The translations under genes were made by a program, and so were the position numbers. A stretch of DNA of 64,000 nucleotides from assembly GCF_902459565.1 (NCBI RefSeq), contig NZ_CABPSN010000003.1, forward strand, positions 124,001 to 188,000, read 5' to 3'. Below the pieces are notes generated by a model. It was not told where the DNA came from and made no database searches. It was given only the letters and a program-made list of their open reading frames with translations. Shown in pieces: positions 19,241 through 28,474 of this stretch (position 1 is its first letter; every line of letters begins with the position of its first letter). This DNA comes from Pandoraea aquatica. GTDB lineage: Bacteria > Pseudomonadota > Gammaproteobacteria > Burkholderiales > Burkholderiaceae.

Positions 19241-20141
19241 ATTGCACGAATCGTTCCCGGCGCGGTGACGTCGGGGGCAGCGCGAGGATGCGGCCGGGAG
19301 GCTTGGGGGCACATCGCGGGTCACATCGCGTTACATATCCGCGCAGCAGATTTTGGCGAACGGGCGTAACATGGATTTCAAGCGCGGTCGTCTGGCACGT
19401 TGTTCGCTTCATTCCAGAGATCGCCAATTTGCAAGGAGGAGGTGAGTCCGTCAAGACATCCATCCGCCATCGACTTTCCACTGGCGACAAGCGTGCTCCA
19501 GAGCAGGCCCGTCGCACGACCTTCGCGACTTTGCGCAGCCGCGACGCTTCGACAGGAAAGCATCCCCTTCGCGCCCACGTCTTCGCTCTCGTCGACGTCG
19601 TTGGGCCGCCCACTTTTTTTCCAGAAAACATTGCACGCAACACATCTCGTCGATGTGTGAAATTCGATGAAATATATAGGATTGCTGAATAAATAAACCA
19701 ATGCCTCAAACGTTTCTGAATGCAGGCAAACCCGAGTGCGCAATGCGTGGGTGGTGGCTGCAAAAGTCGCTCGAAATTTGACCTATCTCGCGCGACATGC
19801 GCAATGCGTAGAGTGTGTGCACAACACGCGGAAACCCTTGCGGCATGCGGGTTATCGAGAATGCTTAGCGCTGCGGAAAATATCTAGCGACAGTTTTTTT
19901 GTTTGTGCATATGATGAGTTAACGGTTGCAATTTTCACTGACAAGTTTAAAGTCAACCTAAACCGATTTTGAGTCGTTCATGTGAGGGAGGGGACAGTGC
20001 GAAAGGTTTCGCGTCAGTCGCTCCGGCATGCAGTGAGCCAGGTCGAAACCATCGTGCAGTCATCCGGGTCTTAAGCAACAGAGCGGGCATCGTATCGCGG
20101 TGTTTTCCGCGGTGTATTCCGATGAGGCGGGGGTGAGGCAT
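19241..20141. other. Gene-free region upstream of prkA
   Basis: About 900 bp between the divergent metal ABC operon and prkA without a convincing gene; open frames on both strands lack ribosome sites and protein-like composition. Part of it (around 19640-19980) is visibly richer in A+T than the surroundings. It holds a hairpin ACACATC/GATGTGT at 19640-19658 and a 12-bp direct repeat TGCGCAATGCGT at 19737-19748 and 19798-19809. No sigma-54 type -24/-12 pair was found by eye. A long regulated leader or promoter region for the prkA operon is likely. Confidence 0.4.
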
Positions 20142-22064
20142 ATGGATATTTTCAGCCACTACACGACACGTTTCGAAGCACGCAGGGAAGAGGAATACAG
20201 CATCCAGGAATATCTGGAGATCTGTAAGAAGGATTCGACTGCGTATGCATCGGCAGCCGAGCGCATGTTGCGCGCGATCGGTGAGCCGGAGCTTATCGAC
20301 ACGCATCACGACCCGCGACTCTCGCGGCTGTTCTCCAACAAGATCATCAAGATCTATCCTGCCTTCCGTGAGTTTTACGGCATGGAAGACACGATCGAGC
20401 AAATTGTCTCGTTCTTCAAACACGCAGCGCAGGGCCTCGAAGAGCGCAAACAGATTCTGTATCTGCTTGGGCCTCCGGGCGGCGGCAAGTCGTCGCTGGC
20501 AGAGAAACTGAAGGTGTTGATGGAGGATGTCCCCATCTACTGCCTGAAGGGATCGCCGGTGCACGAGTCGCCTCTGGGCCTGTTCTCCTCAGAGGAAGAC
20601 GGCAAGATTCTCGAAGAGGACTTCGGCATTCCGATGCGGTATCTCAATACGATTCCGTCACCGTGGGCCACCAAGCGTCTTAACGAATTCAACGGCGACA
20701 TCACCAAGTTCCGCGTGGTGAAGGTGCGTCCGTCGGTGTTGCAGCAGATCGCCATTGCGAAGACCGAGCCGGGCGACGAAAACAACCAGGACATTTCGTC
20801 GCTGGTCGGTAAGGTCGACATCCGCAAGCTCGAAGAATTTCCGCAGGACGATCCGGACGCTTACTCATACTCCGGCGGCCTGTGCCTGGCGAACCGCGGC
20901 CTGCTCGAATTCGTCGAAATGTTCAAAGCGCCGATCAAGGTGCTCCACCCGTTGCTGACCGCCACGCAGGAGGGCAACTACAAGGGCACGGAAGGGTTCG
21001 GTGCGATTCCGTTCGACGGGATCGTGCTTGCCCACTCGAACGAAGCGGAGTGGCAGAGCTTCAAGGGCAATCGCAACAACGAAGCTTTCCTCGACCGTAT
21101 CTATATCGTGAAGGTGCCGTACTGCCTGCGCGTGACCGACGAGGTGAAGATTTACGAGAAGCTCGTAAAGAACAGCTCGCTTGCGAACGCCCCGCGCGCG
21201 CCGAACGTGCTCAAGATGCTTGCCCAGTTCGCGGTGCTTACGCGTCTGAAAGAGCCCGAGAATTCCAACATCTTCTCGAAGGTCCGTGTCTACGACGGTG
21301 AAAACCTCAAGGACATCGATCCGAAGGCCAAGTCGTATCAGGAGTACCGCGACTACGCCGGGGTGGACGAAGGGATGACGGGCATGTCCACGCGTTTCGC
21401 CTTCAAGGTGCTCTCGAAGGTCTTCAACTTCGATAACACGGAGGTCGCCGCGAACCCGGTGCACATGCTGTATGTGCTCGAACAACAGATCGAGCGCGAA
21501 CAGTATGCGGGTGAGGTGGAGAAGCGCTATCTCGCCTACATCAAGGAATATTTGACGGCACCGTTCGTCGAGTTCATCGGCAAGGAGATTCAGACCGCGT
21601 ATCTGGAGTCGTACTCGGAGTACGGTCAGAACATCTTCGACCGCTATGTGAACTTTGCGGACCTGTGGATTCAGGATCAGGAGTATCGCGATCCGAACAC
21701 CGGCGAAATTCTCGACCGCACCGCGCTCAACGACGAACTGGAGAAAGTCGAAAAGCCGGCCGGGATTACCAATCCGAAGGATTTCCGCAACGAGATCGTC
21801 AACTTCGTGCTGCGGGCGCGCGCCAACAACGCGGGCAAGAATCCGCTCTGGACGAGTTACGAAAAGCTGCGCGCGGTGATCGAGAAACGCATGTTCTCGA
21901 CGACCGAGGATTTGCTGCCGGTGATCTCGTTCAACGCGAAGTCGTCCAAGGAGGATCAGGAAAAGCACGCCAACTTCGTCAACCGGATGGTGGAAAAGGG
22001 CTATACCCCGAAGCAGGTTCGCCTGCTTGTGGAATGGTATCTGCGCGTGCGCAAATCCTCGTAG
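20142..22064 (+). CDS. prkA: PrkA-family serine protein kinase / AAA ATPase (YeaG-like)
   Basis: A 640-residue cytosolic protein closely matching E. coli YeaG: MDIFSHYTTRFEARREEEYS, RLSRLFSNKIIKIYPAFREFYGME, then Walker A GPPGGGKSSLAEKL at about residue 110. It has an AAA-like core and the C-terminal PrkA kinase-like domain. Family members act in stress and starvation responses; E. coli YeaG affects nitrogen starvation. The ATG at 20142 is behind GGGGTGAGG, and an upstream in-frame ATG at 20100 is ignored. It is first in a tight operon with yeaH (18 bp) and spoVR. Confidence 0.95.
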   Translation: MDIFSHYTTRFEARREEEYSIQEYLEICKKDSTAYASAAERMLRAIGEPELIDTHHDPRLSRLFSNKIIKIYPAFREFYGMEDTIEQIVSFFKHAAQGLEERKQILYLLGPPGGGKSSLAEKLKVLMEDVPIYCLKGSPVHESPLGLFSSEEDGKILEEDFGIPMRYLNTIPSPWATKRLNEFNGDITKFRVVKVRPSVLQQIAIAKTEPGDENNQDISSLVGKVDIRKLEEFPQDDPDAYSYSGGLCLANRGLLEFVEMFKAPIKVLHPLLTATQEGNYKGTEGFGAIPFDGIVLAHSNEAEWQSFKGNRNNEAFLDRIYIVKVPYCLRVTDEVKIYEKLVKNSSLANAPRAPNVLKMLAQFAVLTRLKEPENSNIFSKVRVYDGENLKDIDPKAKSYQEYRDYAGVDEGMTGMSTRFAFKVLSKVFNFDNTEVAANPVHMLYVLEQQIEREQYAGEVEKRYLAYIKEYLTAPFVEFIGKEIQTAYLESYSEYGQNIFDRYVNFADLWIQDQEYRDPNTGEILDRTALNDELEKVEKPAGITNPKDFRNEIVNFVLRARANNAGKNPLWTSYEKLRAVIEKRMFSTTEDLLPVISFNAKSSKEDQEKHANFVNRMVEKGYTPKQVRLLVEWYLRVRKSS

Positions 22065-22082
22065 CAACCAATCGGGGCCACT

Positions 22083-23345
22083 ATGTCAGCAATCATCGAC
22101 AGACGGCAAAACGGCAAGAACAAAAGCGCCATCAACCAGCAGCGTTTCATCAAACGCTATCGCGACCAGATTCGTCGTGCGGTCGCGAAGGCGGTGGCTG
22201 GGCGCAAGATCACCGATATCGATGGCAGCGGACAGGTCTCGATCCCGGTCAAGGACATTTCGGAGCCGTTGTTCCACCACGGGCCCGGCGGGCGGCGGGA
22301 GATGGTTCATCCCGGCAACCGCGAGTTCGTGGTGGGTGACAACTTCGAACGTCCACCATCGGGCGCAGGGGGCGGCGGCAGCCGCGCCAGCGACTCGGGA
22401 GAGGGCGAGGACGACTTCGTCTTCAACCTCTCGCGAGAGGAGTTCCTGAAATTCTTCTTCGAGGACATGGCGCTGCCGGACCTCGCAAAACGCCGGCTCG
22501 CGCAGATCCCGGAGTTTCGCAAGGTGCGTGCGGGCTATTCCATCGACGGTACGCCGTCGAACCTCAACGTCATTCGTACGATGCGCAGCTCGCTCGGCCG
22601 ACGCATCGCACTCACCGCACCGTATCGCAAGCAGCTCCGCGAGCTCGAAGCCGAGTACGCGGACATCGTCTCGCGCGAGGGCGACACGTCGCCCCGGGCG
22701 TTGGCGCTCGCGCACGAGATCACGCATCTTCGTACGCGCGTCGAGGCGATTCCGTACATCGAAAAGCTCGATCTGCGGTATTCGAACCGGGTCATGCAGC
22801 CACGCCCGCAAGCGCAGGCCGTCATGTTCTGTCTGATGGACGTTTCCGGCTCGATGGACCAGAGCCGCAAGGATCTCGCCAAGCGCTTCTTCATGCTGCT
22901 GTACTTGTTCCTGCGGCATAACTACGAGCGCATCGATCTCGTGCTCATCCGTCACCACACCACGGCGAAGGAGGTGAACGAGGACGACTTCTTCTATGCG
23001 CGTGAGTCGGGCGGCACCGTGGTGTCCAGCGCGCTCAAGTTGATGAACGAGGTCATCGCGGACCGGTATTCACCGAGCGACTGGAACATCTACGGCGCGC
23101 AGGTCTCCGACGGCGACAACTGGGACGGCGATTCGCCCATCTGTCGCGACATTCTGATGCAGTCGATCATGCCGGCCGTGCAGTACTTCGCCTACGTGGA
23201 GGTGGCGAGCGCAGAGCCGCAGAACCTGTGGAACGAATACCTGTCGGTCAAGCAGCAGCACTCGAACTTCGCGATGCAACGCATCATGGAGGCGGCCGAA
23301 ATCTATCCGGTGCTGCACGACTTGTTCAAGAAGAAGGCGGCCTGA
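22083..23345 (+). CDS. yeaH: YeaH-family DUF444 protein with von Willebrand A domain
   Basis: A 420-residue protein. The N-terminal half carries ITDIDGSGQVSIPVKDISEP and the Gly-rich linker RPPSGAGGGGSRASDSGEGED typical of the family. The C-terminal half is a von Willebrand A domain with a MIDAS motif (MDVSGSMDQS) at about residue 252. It is always paired with PrkA; the two and SpoVR are co-conserved in proteobacteria, and a physical complex is suspected but not shown here. The ATG at 22083 is 18 bp after prkA. Confidence 0.94.
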   Translation: MSAIIDRRQNGKNKSAINQQRFIKRYRDQIRRAVAKAVAGRKITDIDGSGQVSIPVKDISEPLFHHGPGGRREMVHPGNREFVVGDNFERPPSGAGGGGSRASDSGEGEDDFVFNLSREEFLKFFFEDMALPDLAKRRLAQIPEFRKVRAGYSIDGTPSNLNVIRTMRSSLGRRIALTAPYRKQLRELEAEYADIVSREGDTSPRALALAHEITHLRTRVEAIPYIEKLDLRYSNRVMQPRPQAQAVMFCLMDVSGSMDQSRKDLAKRFFMLLYLFLRHNYERIDLVLIRHHTTAKEVNEDDFFYARESGGTVVSSALKLMNEVIADRYSPSDWNIYGAQVSDGDNWDGDSPICRDILMQSIMPAVQYFAYVEVASAEPQNLWNEYLSVKQQHSNFAMQRIMEAAEIYPVLHDLFKKKAA

Positions 23346-23403
23346 AAGCCGTTTCCTAGCGTACCGATACCGGCCCGTGCCGGTACCGAAACGAGGGCGC
23401 GTC

Positions 23404-24948
23404 ATGGCGTATATATCCACCGGGTCGGAATGGACGTTCGAGTTGATTCAACGATACGAGCATGAGATCGCGCGTATCGCTTCGAACTTCAAGCTCGACA
23501 CGTACCCCAATCAGATCGAGATCATCACTGCCGAGCAGATGCTCGACGCCTATGCGACCGTCGGTCTGCCCATCGGCTATCACCATTGGTCGTACGGCAA
23601 GCACTTCCTGTCGTCCGAGCGTGGCTACAAGCGCGGGCAGATGGGGCTGGCGTACGAGATCGTCATCAATTCGAACCCCTGCATCGCGTATCTGATGGAG
23701 GAGAACAGCATGACCATGCAGGCGCTGACCATCGCGCACGCCAGCTACGGTCATAACTCGTTTTTCAAGGGCAATTACCTGTTTCGCACATGGACCAGCG
23801 CCGACGCCATCGTCGATTACCTGCTGTTCGCACGCAACTACATCACCGAGTGCGAGCAACGCTACGGCGAGCAGTCCGTGGAATTGTTGCTCGACTCCTG
23901 CCATGCACTGATGAACTACGGCGTGGACCGGTACAAGCGGCCGAAACGTCTGTCGATGGCGCAGGAGCAGGCGCGTCAGAAAGATCGCGAGAATTATCTG
24001 CAAATGCAGATCAACGATCTGTGGCGCACGTTGCCCAATCACGCACTGCATGACGACGATGAGGATGACGGCCTCGATCCCACCGATTCAGACGAGCCGC
24101 CATTCCCGGGGGAACCGCAGGAAAACCTGCTGTACTTCTTCGAGAAGAACGCCCCGAAGCTCGCGCCGTGGCAGCGCGAGATCGTGCGCATCGTGCGCAA
24201 GCTCGCGCAGTACTTCTACCCGCAGCGTCAGACCAAAGTGATGAACGAAGGCTGGGCGACGTTCTGGCACTACACGATCCTTCAGCAGCTCTACAAGGAA
24301 AAGCTCGTCAACGACGCCTTCATGATGGAGTTTCTGCACGCGCACACGAACGTCGTCTATCAGCCGTCGTTCGACAGCCCGTACTACAGCGGTCTGAATC
24401 CGTATGCGCTGGGCTTCGCCATGTTCCAGGACATCCGTCGCATGTGCGAGGACCCGACCGAAGAAGATCGTCTGTGGGCGCCGGATATCGCGGGCTCCGA
24501 CTGGCTGACGACGCTCGACTTCGCCATGCGCAACTTCAAGGACGAGAGCTTCATCCAGCAGTTCCTCTCGCCCAAGGTGATTCGCGATCTGAAGTTGTTC
24601 TCAGTGCTCGACGACGATCGCGACAGCCGCTTGCGTGTGACAGCCATCCACAACGACTCGGGCTATCGCGAGATCCGCGAGATGCTGGCGCAGCAGTACA
24701 ACCTGAGCCAGCTCGAACCGAACATTCAGGTGGCGCACGTCGATCTGCATGGCGACCGGTCGCTGACGCTGCGGCATGTGCAAAGCGAACGTAAGCCGCT
24801 CGACGACAGCTTCGAGGAAGTGCTCAAGCACGTGGCGCGGCTGTGGGGCTTTACCGTGCGGCTGGAGACGGTGTTCGAAGATGGTCGCAGCGAGATGACG
24901 CACGAGACGAAGGTCGAGAAGCGGCGTCGCTACGCGCTGAGCGCCTGA
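23404..24948 (+). CDS. SpoVR family protein (YcgB-like)
   Basis: A 514-residue SpoVR/YcgB protein. Recognisable segments are WTFELIQRYEHEIARIA near the start, PIGYHHWSYGKHFLSSERGYKRG, ALTIAHASYGHNSFFKGNYLF, NEGWATFWHYTILQQLY and the NPYALGFAMFQDIRR segment. The His-rich pieces hint at a metal site. First described in Bacillus spore cortex formation; in non-sporulating proteobacteria it accompanies prkA-yeaH. The ATG at 23404 is preferred over the in-frame start at 23377 because it matches the family start. An acidic insertion (DDDEDDGLDPTDSDEP) lies near the middle. Confidence 0.94.
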   Translation: MAYISTGSEWTFELIQRYEHEIARIASNFKLDTYPNQIEIITAEQMLDAYATVGLPIGYHHWSYGKHFLSSERGYKRGQMGLAYEIVINSNPCIAYLMEENSMTMQALTIAHASYGHNSFFKGNYLFRTWTSADAIVDYLLFARNYITECEQRYGEQSVELLLDSCHALMNYGVDRYKRPKRLSMAQEQARQKDRENYLQMQINDLWRTLPNHALHDDDEDDGLDPTDSDEPPFPGEPQENLLYFFEKNAPKLAPWQREIVRIVRKLAQYFYPQRQTKVMNEGWATFWHYTILQQLYKEKLVNDAFMMEFLHAHTNVVYQPSFDSPYYSGLNPYALGFAMFQDIRRMCEDPTEEDRLWAPDIAGSDWLTTLDFAMRNFKDESFIQQFLSPKVIRDLKLFSVLDDDRDSRLRVTAIHNDSGYREIREMLAQQYNLSQLEPNIQVAHVDLHGDRSLTLRHVQSERKPLDDSFEEVLKHVARLWGFTVRLETVFEDGRSEMTHETKVEKRRRYALSA

Positions 24949-24958
24949 CGGGGGCGCG

Positions 24959-25387
24959 ATGAAGATTCCGTTCGTCGCGCTCGATCACGTGGTGTTGCGT
25001 ACCAACGATGTGGCACGCCTGCGGCACTTCTACATCGAGGTGTTGGGCTGTACGCTGGAGAAGGTGCAGGACGACATCGGACTGGTGCAACTGCGCGCCG
25101 GCGACGCGTTGATCGATCTGGTCGACGTCGCCGGCAAGATCGGCCGTCAGGGCGGTGTCGCGCCCGGTCCCGAAGGACACAATCTCGATCACTTCTGTCT
25201 GCGCGTCGAACCGTTCGATGACGAAGCCATTCGTAAAGGACTGGCGTCGCACGGTGTGACGTTGGGCGAAGTGGTGCAACGCTACGGCGCACACGGGGAA
25301 GGGCCGTCCTGCTATCTCAGCGATCCGGACGGCAACACCGTGGAACTCAAAGGACCGGCGACGTCGCCGCCCGTCGGCGGGCACTGA
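24959..25387 (+). CDS. VOC (glyoxalase/bleomycin resistance) family protein
   Basis: A 142-residue vicinal-oxygen-chelate protein: FVALDHVVLRTNDVARLRHF with the first His ligand, HNLDHFCLRV in the second half and CYLSDPDGNTVELKG with the last Glu ligand. The reaction is unknown; relatives include dioxygenases, epimerases and isomerases. It starts only 10 bp after the spoVR-like gene in the same direction, so it is probably the last gene of that operon. It converges on the diguanylate cyclase gene. Confidence 0.85.
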   Translation: MKIPFVALDHVVLRTNDVARLRHFYIEVLGCTLEKVQDDIGLVQLRAGDALIDLVDVAGKIGRQGGVAPGPEGHNLDHFCLRVEPFDDEAIRKGLASHGVTLGEVVQRYGAHGEGPSCYLSDPDGNTVELKGPATSPPVGGH

Positions 25388-25397
25388 TGTCGTTCGC

Positions 25398-25430
25398 GAC
25401 GTCCGGCGGCATCGCGCAGCGCCGGACGTC
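25398..25430. terminator. Hairpin between the convergent VOC and GGDEF genes
   Basis: Arms GACGTCCGGC (25398-25407) and GCCGGACGTC (25421-25430) pair perfectly with a 13-base loop. There is no U tract, so Rho-independent termination is uncertain; the position between convergent stops supports a shared 3' end hairpin. Confidence 0.5.
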
Positions 25431-25450
25431 ATACTGCCATCAAGCCACCA

Positions 25451-26818
25451 TCAAGCCGCCATCTGCCCCATCACGCTCTGATCCCGGCCCTTGTGCTTCG
25501 CCTGATAGAGCGCCTTGTCCGCCTGATCGAGCATCGAACTGATCACGAGTGGCTCGCCCGGTTGCCACGAGGCAATGCCGACGCTGATGGTGATCGCCTC
25601 GCCTTCGTCGCGTGCGGTTTGCGGCAGCAGATCCGTACTCGCACGCTTGACGGATTCGCGAATCCGGTCGGCCACACGTAGCGCCGCGTGCTGGTCGATC
25701 TCGGGCAGCACCACCGCAAACTCTTCGCCGCCCAGACGCACCGCAAAGTCGCTCGGCAGACGAATGCAATGCTGGATGGTCGTGGCGATGCGTTGCAGGA
25801 CGGCGTCGCCGAACGGATGTCCGTAGCGGTCGTTCACCTGCTTGAAGAAGTCGATGTCGATCAGCAGCACGGACAGCGGAATCGCACGCTGTTGCACGCG
25901 TTCGGCCACGAGCCGGATGCGGTTGTCGAAGTAGCGACGGTTATAGATGTGCGTGAGCGGATCGATGAAAACCTTCTCCACCAGATCGGTATTGGTCAGC
26001 GCGAGCGATTGGTACTGCCGAGTGATTTCCCACACGAGGGCGAGTGTCGCGACACCCGGCGACGCCAGCGCCAGCAAACGCGCCGCATACCACTGATACG
26101 ACGCCTCGCTCGGTGCCGTAAGCGAGAGCAGCAACTGACACAGCGAGATCGAGACCACGACCCACACGAGCAGGAACAACTTGTGCGACAGGCGCGTGAC
26201 GGCCGCGATACGCCACCACAATGCGATGTACGCGATGAAGAGGGCGGCGAGGGCAATCGTTTCGATGTCGACGCCGCCGGTCAGATGCGGTGTGACGAGC
26301 GTACGTCCCGCACCCACGAGCGACAGTGAAACCGTCACCCAGATGATAAGGACCGTCGCGCCGTAACGCGCCGCCTCGGAGTAGCCGGGACGCGTGTGCG
26401 GGTCCATGCGTGTGCGCGAGTAGCTGCGCACGCTAAGCATCACGTACGCGGCGAAGCTCGCTTCGGCAACCAGCCAGAGCCAGAAGGGGGCGCGAGTGAT
26501 ATGTGTCGAGATGCCCGCAAGCTGATTCGCGAGCAACACGCCTTCGGTAAACATGAACAGTCCGCGCAGCAGAAACGCGCATCCGAACTGCGCGAAATAG
26601 CGCTTACCGTTGTAGAGATATTGAACGCCTAGCAGGCACGCTGTCGACAGATTGAGAATGCCGCCTGCCGAGACGAGAAAGAAGGTCAGTAAAGGATTGA
26701 CTGCGCCTTCGAGCGCTCGCGCGAGGAATCCGGCAAGCGTGAGTGCAGCGCACGCGGCCAGAATGGTGGTCGCGGCAACGCGATTGCCCTGTTCGGTACG
26801 GCTGATGGTACTTTTCAT
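25451..26818 (-). CDS. Membrane-anchored diguanylate cyclase (GGEEF)
   Basis: A 455-residue protein with about eight hydrophobic segments in residues 1-280, then a GGDEF domain. Signature elements: DPLTHIYNRRYFDNRI, LLIDIDFFKQVNDRYGHPFGD and the active loop RLGGEEF at about 361-367, so cyclic-di-GMP synthesis is expected. The four residues that would form the product-inhibition I-site (RxxD) read LPSD, so feedback inhibition at that site is not predicted. The N-terminal domain resembles integral membrane sensor domains of the MASE type, but I cannot assign which. The start at 26818 (MKSTISRTEQ) is preferred to the upstream start at 26878. Confidence 0.9.
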   Translation of the reverse strand: MKSTISRTEQGNRVAATTILAACAALTLAGFLARALEGAVNPLLTFFLVSAGGILNLSTACLLGVQYLYNGKRYFAQFGCAFLLRGLFMFTEGVLLANQLAGISTHITRAPFWLWLVAEASFAAYVMLSVRSYSRTRMDPHTRPGYSEAARYGATVLIIWVTVSLSLVGAGRTLVTPHLTGGVDIETIALAALFIAYIALWWRIAAVTRLSHKLFLLVWVVVSISLCQLLLSLTAPSEASYQWYAARLLALASPGVATLALVWEITRQYQSLALTNTDLVEKVFIDPLTHIYNRRYFDNRIRLVAERVQQRAIPLSVLLIDIDFFKQVNDRYGHPFGDAVLQRIATTIQHCIRLPSDFAVRLGGEEFAVVLPEIDQHAALRVADRIRESVKRASTDLLPQTARDEGEAITISVGIASWQPGEPLVISSMLDQADKALYQAKHKGRDQSVMGQMAA

Positions 26819-27719
26819 AGTTGTTATTCGCCATTCAACGACCTCGTGCCCGCGCACGATCGCTTTCCTACCGTTCAATCACCGCGCCCGCAAACTGCCG
26901 CAAGATCATTGCCTCGCGTTCCCGTTGCGTTTCCCCGATTTTGCGCTAAATGATTGAAAACTAAGCTAAACCTCGGAGAATACACGAGTTTTTCCGGGTT
27001 GGCACTGGTTTCCGGAGCGGTCCTCTAATTTCCCTTCGGAGGCCAGATAACATGCGGATTCCGGACGGTCGGCACGTCGCTTGCCGCACCTGAATTCGCT
27101 CGCTTCGCGTCCCGGAAAATAAAACGCTGCGACACATCGATCCGCTATGCGAAACATCGAAATTGCAGATTTCGGGACGTCGTAAAAATGCATCCCCTTC
27201 GCAACTTTTCAATTCGCCGCAACGCCAGTGATGACGGTGGATTCGAGCGCACGCAATTAGTCAGGATTACGATTCATATGAGAAATGTATCGTGTAATTG
27301 CGTGTAAATAGGCCAGATTTATGACTAAAAACGTGCTACGGGTTGGCATCGACGCACTATCTGTACTAGAATAAAAAAAGCCAATCGCTGCGGTTGGCCC
27401 ATAGAAACAAAAGCGTTGCCGGTGTTCCTCGTTGCGCCGGCGTCCGTTACATCACGCAATGAGTCTGTGCAGTAAAACTTTCGCGCGCTTTCAATAAGCG
27501 TGCATCGAGAGGCCCAGGCGCCCACGGCGTCGAAAGCTCGTCTCTCATGTCGCATTTCGCGACGCCTCGTTCGTCACCGTTGTCTTTCACAGACCTTCGG
27601 ATCGAACACACCACAATTCGCAAGGCAGCTAACAGTTGTCATGCTTGATTGACCGCGTTGTCACGTGGGGCGATAGCTATTGCCGCGCGCGCAGCGCTGC
27701 CAACCCATTCAAAGGGAGC
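26819..27719. other. Gene-free, AT-richer region between GGDEF gene and osmoprotectant operon
   Basis: About 900 bp with no convincing protein gene. The stretch from about 26950 to 27400 looks lower in G+C than the flanks. Small open frames on the minus strand at 26961-27212 and 27325-27555 lack ribosome sites, and the second runs through a terminator. The orphan minus-strand terminator at 27371-27398 is the only clear signal. The right end must hold the promoter of the osmoprotectant operon, but no certain -35/-10 pair was seen. Confidence 0.4.
27371..27398 (-). terminator. Orphan intrinsic terminator on the minus strand
   Basis: Read on the minus strand, a GCCAA...TTGGC stem (27380-27398) with an internal CG/CG continuation is followed by seven T residues. 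No protein gene upstream on that strand uses it, so it may end a small RNA encoded between about 27400 and 27600. Confidence 0.6.
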
Positions 27720-28454
27720 ATGAACGTGGCGAAGCAGTATCGCATTCTCTATCTGGCCGGCTTCGGACTGCTCGGTGTTGCCGCCGCAGTCACCGGTCTG
27801 GTGTATTGGCTGGGCGTGGATTCGCTCGTCAAGTACCGGGGCGACCTGGTGTATTACACCCAACAGCATCTCAAGCTCGTGGCGATTTCGATGACATTGG
27901 CCATTTTGGTCGGCGTGCCTGCGGGCGTGCTGATCTCGCGTCCGATGTTCGCGAAACATGCCGAGCGCGCGGTGCAGATCTTCAATATCGGCAACACGCT
28001 GCCGTCGCTCGCCGTGCTGGCGTTGTCGATGGCGGTGCTCGGTATCGGCGACCGCCCGGCCATTCTGGCACTGTGGCTCGCGTCGCTGCTGCCCATCGTG
28101 CGTAACGCGTACGAAGGCCTTCGACAGGTGCCGCCCGCGTTGCGGGAGTCGGCACGCGGCATGGGCATGACGCCGGCGCAGGTGCTGTTTCGCGTCGATC
28201 TGCCCAACGCCATGCCGGTCATCATCGGCGGCGTTCGCACCGCGCTGGCGATCAACGTCGGCACCGCGCCGCTCGCTTTCCTGATCGGCGCGGACAGCCT
28301 GGGGCAGTTGATCTTCCCCGGCATCTATCTGAACGACCAGACCAAGCTGCTGCTCGGCGCGGCCGGGACTGCACTGCTCGCGCTGGTGCTCGACGGCATC
28401 GTCGCCTTCGCCAGCGGGCTCTGGTTCGCGCGACACGGCACGCCGGCGCGCTGA
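27720..28454 (+). CDS. Osmoprotectant ABC transporter permease (OpuCB/YehW-like)
   Basis: A 244-residue inner-membrane permease with six or so helices and the BPD_transp_1 fold, typical of glycine betaine/choline importers. It contains FNIGNTLPSLAVLALSM and the EAA-loop region PPALRESARGMGMTPAQVLF. The ATG at 27720 has a clear ribosome site AAAGGGAGC; the upstream in-frame start at 27636 is ignored. It is first in a four-gene operon: permease, binding protein, permease, ATPase. Confidence 0.92.
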   Translation: MNVAKQYRILYLAGFGLLGVAAAVTGLVYWLGVDSLVKYRGDLVYYTQQHLKLVAISMTLAILVGVPAGVLISRPMFAKHAERAVQIFNIGNTLPSLAVLALSMAVLGIGDRPAILALWLASLLPIVRNAYEGLRQVPPALRESARGMGMTPAQVLFRVDLPNAMPVIIGGVRTALAINVGTAPLAFLIGADSLGQLIFPGIYLNDQTKLLLGAAGTALLALVLDGIVAFASGLWFARHGTPAR

Positions 28455-28474
28455 AACATAGGAGACCCCCAGGT

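Noticed and set aside
19239-19763. Minus-strand frame of 174 codons upstream of the metal ABC operon
   Set aside because: Composition is random-like, there is no ribosome site, and it would run through the promoter region of the operon.
27325-27555. Minus-strand frame of 76 codons
   Set aside because: It reads through the orphan terminator and lacks a ribosome site; a non-coding RNA explains the signal better.
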